Source: JAWXBG01 sp034439875 (GTDB lineage: Bacteria > Bacteroidota > Bacteroidia > Flavobacteriales_D > Sanyastnellaceae). Taken from it: a DNA stretch of 6,457 bases. A model generated the notes under the pieces. The model searched no databases, had not been told where the DNA came from, and saw nothing but the letters and a program-made list of their open reading frames with translations. Location of the stretch: contig JAWXBG010000012.1 of assembly GCA_034439875.1 (NCBI GenBank), positions 1-6,457 of the forward strand, read 5' to 3'. Positions 1 through 6,439 of the stretch are shown one piece after another (positions within the stretch are counted from its first letter, which is position 1; each line of letters opens with the position of its first letter). The translations under genes and the position numbers were made by a program.

Positions 1-2300
1 ACCAGAAATGGCATTGAAATAAAGGTATACCACCCCGTGGAATCGGGATTAAAATTTGTTGCTTCTTGACCTTCATACTCGTTTATCAATTGGCCATTCA
101 GGTATACCTCCCAATATGAATCTGTGAAATTTTCGAACTGTTCCTGCATAAGTGAATCATCCAAATCAAGATTCAAACTTGCATCGCCACAAATGTCTAT
201 TGTATCATTCATCGAAAGATCAAATCCGGTAAGTTCTAAAAGCGGAAATATGGTGTCTAAGGGATCTATTAATTCAACATGTATAGAATTGATGCCTACA
301 CATCCAAATTCATCTTCTACATTAAAAAAATAGTCGCCACTTTCATCAACCGTAATAACATCGGTACTGAATATTTCATCTTCTGAGTTCCACCAAAATT
401 CATTTCCTTCCGTGTTTCCGCCGGTAAGCGTAACCTCACCCGGTGCACACAGAAATACAGTTTGAGCATTCGGAGGTTCATTTATATTCACTCCTTCGCT
501 GTCAGTTATTGTTGGCTCAGGTCGTGGAAAAACTTCAACATAAATTGAATCCGTTTCAGAATAGCAACCATCCTCCCTAGCCATGGTCACCCAATACCAA
601 TCTGTTTCGGATACTGTGACGCTCTCTTCCCCTGAACCATTACTCCAGTCCAAATTATACTCGGGTCCAATAAAACAATCTGTACCCGTATGACTAACAA
701 AAAACAGTTCTGCTTCTTGACATATTTCAACGTCTTCGTTGCATTCTAACGCATTACTAAGCCCAATACAAGGCTCCATATAATCAGGGCCGCAAGCTCC
801 ATTCTGCTCAAAATAAAGATACGATCCCACGTTCGGATGAATGGGACTACAATAAAACAAATCTTTGTTTCCAAGCGATTCCACGGTTTGCCACAGTCCG
901 AATAAATCACCTACACAAATTGCAGGATTATAGTTTGGATAAAGCCATTCTTCTTCAATGTTCGGTGACCATAGGGTGCTATTCACCAAAAAAGTGACAT
1001 TGGACGGAATATGAAAAAACTTTTCGAAACTTCCAGCTATCAAAGGTTTGTCTGTTGAGGTTCCCGCAGCAATACCAGAGCAAAACTCATCGCGAGGTCC
1101 CCCTACTTGATGCTGCCATACTCGATTACCATCAGTATTATACCTCGTAATAAAAATATCTCTGTATCCTGAACTGTAAAAAAGACCTCCGGGAGATTCT
1201 TGATTGTATTCGCTAAAGGCACATCGAAAAGTTCCGGTCAGATAAATTTCGTCCTGTGCGCCAATTGCAATAGCTTTTGAAGAAATGCTGTTGTCACTGC
1301 CATCTTCACGTGTCCATGTGATAGCTCCTGAACCACTATATTTTGCTAAGAAAATTGAGAAGGAATTACTAAAGGGCAGTATTTCCATATTGGTTCCAAA
1401 AAACACCATTTGACCAATACTCTCGCCTGTTATAAGGACATTTCCTTGACCATCGCATCGTAGTGCATTTGGCAATACCTGACCCGCAACGATACTTGAG
1501 AACCATTGTTCAACGCCCGATGAATTTAACTTGATAACAAAACCTGCATTGATGACATCATTGGTGTGCAGAACATCAAAAGTGATATCGTCGCTAAATT
1601 GTCCACAGGCATAAATATTCCCTGTTGCATCAGTGCACACATCCATTCCTCGATCTGTGGCAGCGGAAGCAGCACCTTTTGCCCAAAGCCAGTTTCCGTT
1701 CGCATCTAGCTTGGCAATAAATACATCGGGAGAACTATTGCTACTAGTGAGATTAAATGGACCGAAATCGGCTGTGCCACGATATTGTCCTGTAATAATC
1801 ACATTACCTTGATTGTCTGAAGTTATTCCGTTGGCAACGTCGGAATAAATTCCACCGGCCCTTTTCACCCACATCAAATTTCCCCATGAATTCACTTTGG
1901 CAACAAACACATCCCCTGAATCTGCTAGAAGAGTTGTGCCTCCAAAATCCGCTTCATCGGTAAAAAATCCGGTGATAAAGGTGTTTCCGATATTATCACA
2001 AATTGAAGCATTGGCTCGGTCATTTTTGGAACCACCATATTTTCTTGCCCACGAAACGGCCCCTTCTGCACCTGTTTTGATCAGAAACGCATCCGTTTGT
2101 CCATTACTACTGATAAAATTCCCGCCGATGTTAGAGGTTCCACTGAAATAACCACATGTATAATAATTGCCACCACCATCACCAGCAATATCAAGAGCCT
2201 CGTCAATATTTACTCCGCCACCTCTTCTCAGCCAATTCTGCTGGGCGAACAGTTCTACCGTCAGAAATAGAAAAGTTGTGAAGAATAAAGTTGTTTTCAT
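1..2300 (-). CDS. Large secreted SBBP beta-propeller / Ig-like domain protein, C-terminus beyond window
   Basis: The frame is open from an ATG at 2298-2300 to the left edge (766 codons, no stop), so the C-terminus is missing. Residues 1-20 form a signal peptide: MKTT, a Phe/Leu-rich core, then cleavage near LFAQ|QNW. Residues about 27-400 contain repeats about 60 residues apart. Each has a GN-x-(Y/F/I)-(I/Y)-(T/A)-(G/C)-G type strand and a D-x-F-(I/V/L)-(A/I)-K strand, seen near residues 70 (DAFLIK), 130 (DVFVAK), 192 (DVFIAK), 253 (GFVIK), 316 (IFLAK) and 381 (DIFITR). This is the pattern of SBBP beta-propeller repeats. A degenerate further blade follows from about 402. Beyond about 500 there are Cys-rich Ig-like modules ending in W-Y-W-V...DGC (Cys579) and G-D-Y-F-F...FGC (Cys667), and a third begins near 700. 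This layout is common in Bacteroidota surface proteins exported by T9SS, and the sorting or gliding-type C-terminal domain is expected outside the window (inference). The exact function is unknown. Copy A of the mobile element lies 118 bp upstream of the start. Confidence 0.88.
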   Translation of the reverse strand, partial: MKTTLFFTTFLFLTVELFAQQNWLRRGGGVNIDEALDIAGDGGGNYYTCGYFSGTSNIGGNFISSNGQTDAFLIKTGAEGAVSWARKYGGSKNDRANASICDNIGNTFITGFFTDEADFGGTTLLADSGDVFVAKVNSWGNLMWVKRAGGIYSDVANGITSDNQGNVIITGQYRGTADFGPFNLTSSNSSPDVFIAKLDANGNWLWAKGAASAATDRGMDVCTDATGNIYACGQFSDDITFDVLHTNDVINAGFVIKLNSSGVEQWFSSIVAGQVLPNALRCDGQGNVLITGESIGQMVFFGTNMEILPFSNSFSIFLAKYSGSGAITWTREDGSDNSISSKAIAIGAQDEIYLTGTFRCAFSEYNQESPGGLFYSSGYRDIFITRYNTDGNRVWQHQVGGPRDEFCSGIAAGTSTDKPLIAGSFEKFFHIPSNVTFLVNSTLWSPNIEEEWLYPNYNPAICVGDLFGLWQTVESLGNKDLFYCSPIHPNVGSYLYFEQNGACGPDYMEPCIGLSNALECNEDVEICQEAELFFVSHTGTDCFIGPEYNLDWSNGSGEESVTVSETDWYWVTMAREDGCYSETDSIYVEVFPRPEPTITDSEGVNINEPPNAQTVFLCAPGEVTLTGGNTEGNEFWWNSEDEIFSTDVITVDESGDYFFNVEDEFGCVGINSIHVELIDPLDTIFPLLELTGFDLSMNDTIDICGDASLNLDLDDSLMQEQFENFTDSYWEVYLNGQLINEYEGQEATNFNPDSTGWYTFISMPFL

Positions 2301-2412
2301 TAAGGAATATACAAGGCCTAAATATAAACTTTCCGTGACTGCATGTGATTTACAGCCGCCAATGAAAGACAATACCATTTGTAGATAAGTTGCCCCACAG
2401 GAGACCCGTAAT
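2301..2412 (-). other. Leader/promoter region of the SBBP protein gene
   Basis: This 112-bp unique stretch separates the start codon of the SBBP gene from the left target duplication of element A, so any promoter of that gene must lie here or inside the element. A minus-strand TATATTTA about 30 bp before the ATG is one mismatch from the Bacteroidota -7 consensus TAnnTTTG. No TTG lies at the usual spacing, so I do not call a promoter. There is no Shine-Dalgarno sequence, which is normal for this phylum. Confidence 0.35.
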
Positions 2413-2417
2413 TTAAA
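2413..2417. repeat. Left target-site duplication of element A (TTAAA)
   Basis: TTAAA sits directly outside the left terminal inverted repeat and is repeated at 2994-2998 directly outside the right one. A matching 5-bp duplication on both sides of perfect inverted termini is the footprint of DDE-type transposition. The A/T-only, TTAA-containing target is shared by copy B (TTTAA at 5981-5985). Confidence 0.75.
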
Positions 2418-2433
2418 CCCAGAATCCGCATTG
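2418..2433 (+). repeat. Left terminal inverted repeat of element A
   Basis: CCCAGAATCCGCATTG. It matches the reverse complement of 2978-2993 at all 16 positions; the match stops at the next base (A against G). Copy B starts with the same sequence carrying a T in the first position. Confidence 0.85.
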
Positions 2434-2496
2434 AGTTCGCTATGAAGTGCTATCCCCCATGAGAGCAAGAACTCTCGCCAGATTGTTATACCGTTT

Positions 2497-2543
2497 ATCC
2501 CGCATTACGCATTAGGGCAATTTTTGTAGAATGCGTGCGGGAT
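2497..2543. repeat. Bulged hairpin 1 of element A
   Basis: The left arm at 2497-2513 (ATCCCGCA, a TTA bulge, CGCATT) pairs with the right arm at 2530-2543 (AATGCGTGCGGGAT). This gives a 14-bp stem with a 3-nt bulge and a 16-nt loop. The right arm is continued by TTCTCAAATCT, whose reverse complement precedes hairpin 3 of the same element, so hairpin 1 is an inverted relative of hairpin 3. Copy B is cut by the window edge within this hairpin. Confidence 0.7.
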
Positions 2544-2553
2544 TCTCAAATCT

Positions 2554-2609
2554 AAGCGCTAGAATACTGCATTCATCGGCAAAATGAGGGTGCAATTTTT
2601 CTATCGCTT
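2554..2609. repeat. 11-bp inverted repeat with long loop in element A
   Basis: AAGCGCTAGAA (2554-2564) pairs with TTCTATCGCTT (2599-2609) except at one position, around a 34-nt loop. The same structure in copy B (6384-6439) is a perfect 11-bp match. Confidence 0.55.
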
Positions 2610-2693
2610 GATTTGGGTTTATGTATCTGTAAACTCGATTCAGCCGAGACAACAGCTACTATAAACGGCATTTACCACTTCATGCACGCAAGA

Positions 2694-2740
2694 TGCCGCA
2701 GCCCATTGCCCAAAAAAAACATCCAATGCGTAATGCAGCA
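2694..2740. repeat. Bulged hairpin 2 (central) of element A
   Basis: TGCCGCAGCCCATT (2694-2707) pairs imperfectly with AATGCGTAATGCAGCA (2725-2740) around a 17-nt loop containing an A8 run. It lies close to the centre of the element. The equivalent in copy B (6241-6285) pairs much better, so this copy appears decayed. Confidence 0.6.
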
Positions 2741-2843
2741 TGGACTTTTTATTGTGCAGAATTAGTATTATCCCGAATCACGCGATAGAGTTATCGGACT
2801 TCAGAGGTCGAACTATTACTTTGCTACATCGTGCAGATTCGAG

Positions 2844-2894
2844 AATCCCGCAGCGCATTAACCTCAAGACACTTCAAATGCGCAGTGCGGGATT
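2844..2894. repeat. Bulged hairpin 3 of element A
   Basis: AATCCCGCAGCGCATT (2844-2859) pairs with 2877-2894, whose complement is the same 16 bases plus a 2-nt bulge. The loop is 17 nt (2860-2876). The structure is preceded by GATTCGAG, related to the GATTTGAG beside hairpin 1. It is conserved at 6086-6136 in copy B. Confidence 0.75.
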
Positions 2895-2977
2895 ATTTGA
2901 TGTTGTATATTCATACATCAAGAATAAAAATCGAGAAAGTGCTTGATATAAAAGGGCTCAGTGCTGCAATAGATTTC

Positions 2978-2993
2978 CAATGCGGATTCTGGG
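2978..2993 (-). repeat. Right terminal inverted repeat of element A
   Basis: CAATGCGGATTCTGGG is the exact reverse complement of the left terminus at 2418-2433. It is followed immediately by the second TTAAA. Confidence 0.85.
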
Positions 2994-2998
2994 TTAAA
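2994..2998. repeat. Right target-site duplication of element A (TTAAA)
   Basis: Direct repeat of 2413-2417, lying just outside the right inverted terminus. Confidence 0.75.
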
Positions 2999-3007
2999 TC
3001 AAATTTT

Positions 3008-3084
3008 CCAGATGAAATCTATTACATCACTGAAAGTCTGAAACGACAGGCACTTTCTCGATTTTTATTCTTGATGTATGTATA
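3008..3084 (+). mobile_element. Truncated end fragment of the same element family (copy C)
   Basis: Starting at CCAGA (3008-3012), the sequence follows copy B with about 10 bp of the terminal repeat deleted: TGAAATCTATT, a diverged stretch, then GCACTTTCTCGATTTTTATT and CTTGATGTAT. The distance from GAAATCTATT to GCACTTTC is 36 bp in both B and C, and 35 bp in A. Homology ends near 3084, with no hairpins of the 17-nt-loop type after it. It lies only 9 bp beyond the right target duplication of A and in the opposite orientation. It is probably an older, decayed end beside which A later landed (inference). Confidence 0.7.
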
Positions 3085-3191
3085 ATTCGTATAAAGCTTA
3101 GAATGTAGTATACTTCTAATAGAATATTTAAAGTAACTTCATCAAGAAAATACTCCGAGATAAGATCGAATCTCACAATCCGAACTAACCG
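3085..3191. other. Intergenic remainder downstream of the Asp-box gene
   Basis: This is about 107 bp of A/T-rich sequence after the stop codon of the minus-strand Asp-box gene. It holds two weak hairpins: a 6-bp stem TTAGAA/TTCTAA at 3098-3119 and a 5-bp stem GAGAT/ATCTC at 3157-3174, the latter followed on the minus strand by GGAGTATTTTCTT. Neither is a convincing intrinsic terminator. I see no gene. Confidence 0.4.
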
Positions 3192-4763
3192 CTATTTCTT
3201 TATAAACTCTAATGTCTGAGAACTACTTCCGTTCACACATTCTAGTAGATATTTTCCTGTCGCCAAAGTGGAAACATTAATACTAGTCTCATCCATGTTC
3301 GCTCCAGTGTATTGAGCTTTCAAACTCCCGAGTGAATCATATATACGCATGATATCCGGAGTTCTACCTACAATGTTCAACCTATCCAAACAAGGGTTTG
3401 GAAATAAAATATATTCAAGCTCCCATTCTGAATTGAGTTCATGAAGTGATACAAACTCCCCATTCAAAGTAAGCCTTTGAAACCAAATTTTCAAAAATCC
3501 TGTTCGAACATCACCCCAAACCACATTTATGGTGTCGTCCACCATTTCTACGCACATGAAATCATTTCCACTACCGTTCAAAACCTGCTCGTGAACAGCC
3601 GCCACATTGCTAATTGGAAAATTGGGTGAAAAAGTCAATTCTCCATTCATCCTAACCGCTCCCCATATTTCCGACGAGACCTGATATCCCGTATCTGCTG
3701 CGGATCTGCGATCTCTCCATGTCACCACCAAATCTCCGTCTTCATCAAAGTCTGCCCAAACTAAGTCCTGCAAATTTCCATTTCCGATCGGGTCATCGTT
3801 AACCCGCATTTCCTCTGTCCAATCAAAACCACCATTGAATGTTTCACGCATCATAATATCTCCATCGCCATTTGGCGCGAAAGGATAGAAAAAGGCGAGA
3901 TGATCGGGAAGAGAAGGGTTACATCTGAGTAGATATCCCTTTTTTGCTAAAGAATCGATTGGATTTGCCGTTCCATCGAATAGAGTTTGATAACTGAAAG
4001 TTGATCCTCCATCTGTCGAATACGCATGCACATATTGAGGATAAATGTTTTGCGAAAAAACGTAACTTGGATAAACGACATGCAAGGTTCCGTCAGCCGA
4101 AACATCGGGTGTAGGCATGGGTTGTAAAATGAGAGACCCCGCAAACCAATCTTCTCCATCTACATGCTGCCAATCTTCAAAAGTCTGGCCACCATCTACA
4201 GATTTTGTTAAATAGGGATTGTAGGGTGGAGGTATGTAACCCGCACTCCGAGGATTCATAGTGGTAACATATATGTTTCCGTCGTACTCGCCACCACTAT
4301 TATCAATTGCTACCCATGGCCGATCGATGGGCTTTTGTGTTGGATCATCCAAAATGCTTATTACTTCGGCCACATTGCTCCATGTATATCCACCATCTTC
4401 TGATTTTCTACAATAAACTGCTCCCAAATCTTCCGAATTGGAGTCGATGTAGACCAGATAAACATTCCCCTCCGAATCAAAATGCAAGGAAGGATCTGCG
4501 GATGTAAATCCAGTTGAGAAATGTGGAGTGTTTATGCCTAAAGACCAACTTACGCCTCCGTTCATTGAAACCCTGGTTCGAATGGCTATAGAAGAAAAAG
4601 GCTCAAATGCCATCCAAGCAACTACTATATGTTGTGAATTTGATGGGTTCACTGCCAGATAGGGCTCTCCATCAAATACAAGTCCTTCGGAGACCAGAGT
4701 ATTTTGGGTTTGGCCATACATGACAAATAGTAAACAAAGTGCAAGTAGTAAAGATTTCATCAT
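3192..4763 (-). CDS. Secreted Asp-box (BNR/sialidase-like) beta-propeller protein with T9SS sorting domain
   Basis: 523 residues, ATG to TAG. Residues 1-20 are a signal peptide (MMKSLLLALCLLFVMYGQTQ). The body carries five Asp-box motifs (S-x-D-x-G-x-T-W type): SMNGGVSW 66-73, SEDGGYTW 121-128, SVDGGQTF 188-195, STDGGSTF 249-256 and TFNGGFDW 308-315. This indicates a sialidase-superfamily-like beta-propeller. Asp boxes are structural, and I see no clear sialidase Arg triad or FRIP motif, so enzyme activity is not supported. Residues about 450-523 are a type A T9SS C-terminal domain: FPNPCLDRLNI at 454, IYDSLGSL, then STLATGKYLLE and terminal FIKK. That domain directs export across the outer membrane and is removed or used for surface anchoring. 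The ATG pair at 4758-4763 leaves the start ambiguous by one residue. The gene lies 68 bp downstream of the hydrolase gene and may share its transcript. Substrate and role are unknown. Confidence 0.9.
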   Translation of the reverse strand: MMKSLLLALCLLFVMYGQTQNTLVSEGLVFDGEPYLAVNPSNSQHIVVAWMAFEPFSSIAIRTRVSMNGGVSWSLGINTPHFSTGFTSADPSLHFDSEGNVYLVYIDSNSEDLGAVYCRKSEDGGYTWSNVAEVISILDDPTQKPIDRPWVAIDNSGGEYDGNIYVTTMNPRSAGYIPPPYNPYLTKSVDGGQTFEDWQHVDGEDWFAGSLILQPMPTPDVSADGTLHVVYPSYVFSQNIYPQYVHAYSTDGGSTFSYQTLFDGTANPIDSLAKKGYLLRCNPSLPDHLAFFYPFAPNGDGDIMMRETFNGGFDWTEEMRVNDDPIGNGNLQDLVWADFDEDGDLVVTWRDRRSAADTGYQVSSEIWGAVRMNGELTFSPNFPISNVAAVHEQVLNGSGNDFMCVEMVDDTINVVWGDVRTGFLKIWFQRLTLNGEFVSLHELNSEWELEYILFPNPCLDRLNIVGRTPDIMRIYDSLGSLKAQYTGANMDETSINVSTLATGKYLLECVNGSSSQTLEFIKK

Positions 4764-4831
4764 TATAAGACTTAGAAAAATCGATATGGTTTACTCAAGA
4801 ATTAAAAATAAAATAACAATGATGTTTTCCC
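4764..4831. other. Short gap between hydrolase and Asp-box genes
   Basis: 68 bp of A/T-rich sequence with no hairpin followed by a T-run on the minus strand. This permits read-through from the hydrolase gene into the Asp-box gene. A separate promoter cannot be excluded, but I could not find a well-spaced TTG/TAnnTTTG pair. Confidence 0.35.
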
Positions 4832-5890
4832 CTAATTCGTCGGCTGCTCGGTAACGCCCGCACCCTTCACCTCATTACTCCATACTCTATTCCACAAGGC
4901 ATTGAGGGCTTCACTAATCTTCTCCTCACTCATATCTCCTCCTTTCACAAATGCCTTCCACTTCCCATCTTCCCTCTTAATATTATAATGAAACACAATG
5001 GCTTCTTCCGGTTTTGTTTTGGTGAAATCCATTCGTCCCCATTTGACATTATAAAATGCAAGTTCGTCTCCTTCATCTACGATAAAATACTTCCCTTGTG
5101 CAAACCATCGTAGGACTCCGATTTCTCGCTGCGCTTGATGAATATCAGCCAAATAAACATTTCTAGGATAAGAGACCCATTCTACATTCTCTTCTTTCTG
5201 CAAAAAACTGTATTCGCCAATATAAATACTATCGGGAGAAACAGCGATTCCGGACCAAACAAAATTGCTTAACATCATGGGTGAAGTGTACAATTCGACT
5301 CCCTGAATATTCTGTTTCTGTAATTCTTCTGCAAATTTTTTGGACACTTCAAACTTATTATAAAAGGTAAAACCCATGTACAACAGGGCGTATGACATTG
5401 AAATCCATGCCCAGCGTTTTCTCCAACAATTCGATCTATGAAAGAACATACACACCACCAACATCAGCAAAAATGGAATGGTCCAGAACACATCTACGAC
5501 TGCAATGTTGTTGAATCCAACCAAAAAATTGGTGAATGGAAGGAATAATTGGGTTCCATAAGTAGTGCAGCAATCAAGTATGACATGAGTGAAAAATAAG
5601 AAATACCAAGTTAGATACCAATATTTGAAGGAAAAGGTGTTGTTGAATATTTTTTTGGTCAATGCGGCAAATGGCAATGCCAAAAGCAAATGCACGAACA
5701 TACTATGGCTGTATCCTCTATGAATTTGCAATTTGGTAATCTCATCAGTGAATAATGGATTGAGAAAGACGTCGAGATCAGGTATAGTTCCACCAATTGC
5801 TCCAATCAACATGGCCTTGTTGCCCAACCTACGCCCAAGCAATAGTTCTCCAACGGCTGCTCCTAAAACAATTTGTGATAATGAATCCAC
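4832..5890 (-). CDS. YdjM/DUF457-family membrane-bound metal-dependent hydrolase
   Basis: 352 residues. The start codon is GTG (5888-5890): an in-frame TAA lies three codons upstream (5897-5899), and the N-terminus MDSLSQIVLGAAVGE matches the usual start of this family (PF04307, annotated as LexA-binding inner-membrane-associated hydrolase). Conserved polar residues typical of the family are present: D2, GTIPDLD (34-40), HRGYSHS (57-63), His102 and LDCCTTYGTQLFLPF (105-119). The last resembles the family LD..T.YG..LF.P motif, and these residues are thought to form a metal site. Hydrophobic segments near 24-41, 64-80, 90-108, 130-150 and 160-176 indicate an inner-membrane protein. Residues about 180-352 form a soluble C-terminal extension, rich in Trp and charged residues. 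The true substrate of the family is not known. The stop is TAG. The gene is the first of a probable two-gene unit with the Asp-box protein and starts 95 bp from the end of element B. Confidence 0.88.
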   Translation of the reverse strand: MDSLSQIVLGAAVGELLLGRRLGNKAMLIGAIGGTIPDLDVFLNPLFTDEITKLQIHRGYSHSMFVHLLLALPFAALTKKIFNNTFSFKYWYLTWYFLFFTHVILDCCTTYGTQLFLPFTNFLVGFNNIAVVDVFWTIPFLLMLVVCMFFHRSNCWRKRWAWISMSYALLYMGFTFYNKFEVSKKFAEELQKQNIQGVELYTSPMMLSNFVWSGIAVSPDSIYIGEYSFLQKEENVEWVSYPRNVYLADIHQAQREIGVLRWFAQGKYFIVDEGDELAFYNVKWGRMDFTKTKPEEAIVFHYNIKREDGKWKAFVKGGDMSEEKISEALNALWNRVWSNEVKGAGVTEQPTN

Positions 5891-5920
5891 GGTTATTTAA
5901 TTGATGGCGAAGATAAATAT

Positions 5921-5940
5921 CCGAAAAGTCAATTTTTCGG
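5921..5940. promoter_or_regulatory. Perfect 7-bp inverted repeat in the hydrolase leader
   Basis: CCGAAAAGTCAATTTTTCGG forms a perfect CCGAAAA/TTTTCGG stem with a 6-nt loop, 31 bp upstream of the GTG start. It could be an operator or an mRNA leader hairpin. On the plus strand a T-run (TCTTTTTTT) begins only several bases after the stem, so it is a poor terminator. Function is inferred from position only. Confidence 0.35.
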
Positions 5941-6030
5941 AGGAACTCTTTTTTTGTCGACACAAATAGTTGAATTATCCTTTAATCCAGAATCCGCATT
6001 GGAAATCTATTGCAGCGCTAACCCCCTTTA

Positions 6031-6065
6031 ACATCAAGCACTTTCTCGATTTTTATTCTTGATGT
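6031..6065. repeat. 8-bp stem-loop in element B
   Basis: ACATCAAG (6031-6038) and CTTGATGT (6058-6065) pair perfectly around a 19-nt loop holding the conserved CACTTTCTCGATTTTTATT block. Copy A keeps it with changes in the left arm; in fragment C the left arm is lost. Confidence 0.5.
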
Positions 6066-6085
6066 ATATATAGACAATATCAAAT

Positions 6086-6136
6086 AATCCCGCCTTGCGC
6101 ATTGGAAGTGTCTTGGGGTTAATGCGCTGCGGGATT
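6086..6136. repeat. Bulged hairpin of element B, equivalent to hairpin 3 of A
   Basis: The left arm AATCCCGCCTTGCGCATT (6086-6103) pairs with AATGCGCTGCGGGATT (6121-6136), leaving a small bulge. The loop is 17 nt (6104-6120). Arms and loop length are the same in copy A although loop bases differ. Confidence 0.75.
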
Positions 6137-6240
6137 CTCGAATCTACACGATGGAGCTACGTAATAGTTCGACCTATGAATTCCGATATCTCCTCCGCGT
6201 GATTCGGGATAATACCAATTCTGCTTATTAAAGAATCCAT

Positions 6241-6285
6241 GCTGCATTGCGCATTGGATGTTTTTTTTGGGCAATGCGCTGCAGC
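6241..6285. repeat. Bulged hairpin of element B, equivalent to central hairpin of A
   Basis: GCTGCA, a TT bulge and GCGCATT (6241-6255) pair with AATGCGCTGCAGC (6273-6285) over 13 bp around a 17-nt loop with a T8 run. The stem shape, bulge position and loop length match the 6086-6136 hairpin, so the two look like copies of one module. Confidence 0.75.
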
Positions 6286-6383
6286 ATCTTGCATTCACGA
6301 AGTGGTAAATGCCTTCATAGCACCTGTTGTAGGCCAATGGAGTGAAAAGGAATTAGATTATTACAGATACATAAACCCAAATC

Positions 6384-6439
6384 AAGCGATAGAAAAATTG
6401 CACCCTAATTTTGCCGATGAATGCTGTATTCTATCGCTT
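6384..6439. repeat. 11-bp perfect inverted repeat with 34-nt loop in element B
   Basis: AAGCGATAGAA (6384-6394) and TTCTATCGCTT (6429-6439) are exact reverse complements. The same structure is at 2554-2609 in copy A with one mismatch. It lies in the best conserved block shared by A and B. Confidence 0.65.

Larger units (their letters stand above)
2418..2993 (-). mobile_element. MITE-like element, complete copy A (576 bp)
   Basis: The element begins with CCCAGAATCCGCATTG (2418-2433) and ends with its exact reverse complement (2978-2993), giving 16-bp perfect terminal inverted repeats flanked by a TTAAA duplication. From 2536 rightward it is the reverse complement of copy B, most blocks matching at roughly four bases in five or better, with small indels. 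It contains no credible transposase, and every frame is short. Inside are three related bulged hairpins (2497-2543, 2694-2740, 2844-2894), a longer-loop hairpin (2554-2609), and an 18-bp inverted pair (2536-2553 against 2835-2852, one mismatch). All are arranged nearly symmetrically around about 2700. The size and lack of coding capacity fit a non-autonomous element mobilised in trans. The TTAA-type target recalls IS1380-like elements, but I cannot assign a family. The strand is given relative to copy B. Confidence 0.8.
2912..3080. repeat. 31-bp perfect inverted repeat spanning the right boundary of element A
   Basis: 2912-2942, inside element A, and 3050-3080, inside fragment C, are exact reverse complements over 31 bp and enclose 107 bp. 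The match reflects two family copies, A and C, lying in opposite orientation. It could also form a long hairpin in a transcript of either strand. The same 31-bp motif occurs in copy B from 6038, with a change near its end. Confidence 0.85.

Noticed and set aside
1897..2388. Plus-strand frames of 84 and 73 codons opposite the SBBP gene
   Set aside because: They are antisense shadows of a clear coding frame with a signal peptide and SBBP repeats.
2497..2900. CRISPR array or integron attC sites as an explanation for the repeated hairpins
   Set aside because: The repeats are few, unevenly spaced and in both orientations, with no constant direct repeat and no attC core site GTTRRRY. The TIR and target duplication explain the boundaries better.
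2740..3085. Two overlapping plus-strand reading frames of 68 and 84 codons
   Set aside because: They lie across element A, its right terminus and fragment C. They are not kept open in copy B and have no recognisable protein features.
3157..3174. Intrinsic terminator for the Asp-box gene
   Set aside because: The stem has only 5 bp and no proper U-tract follows on the minus strand.
3192..4763. Active sialidase
   Set aside because: The Asp boxes indicate a propeller fold only; I could not find the FRIP motif or a convincing Arg triad.
5891..5985. A Bacteroidota promoter (TTG, about 19 bp, TAnnTTTG) upstream of the hydrolase
   Set aside because: Near matches such as TATCTTCG or TATTTGTG exist on the minus strand, but the partner TTG is at the wrong distance.
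6119..6337. Minus-strand frame of 72 codons in element B
   Set aside because: It runs through two hairpins of the repeat and is rich in Cys and His, as expected from shadow translation. The counterpart in copy A is broken by indels.
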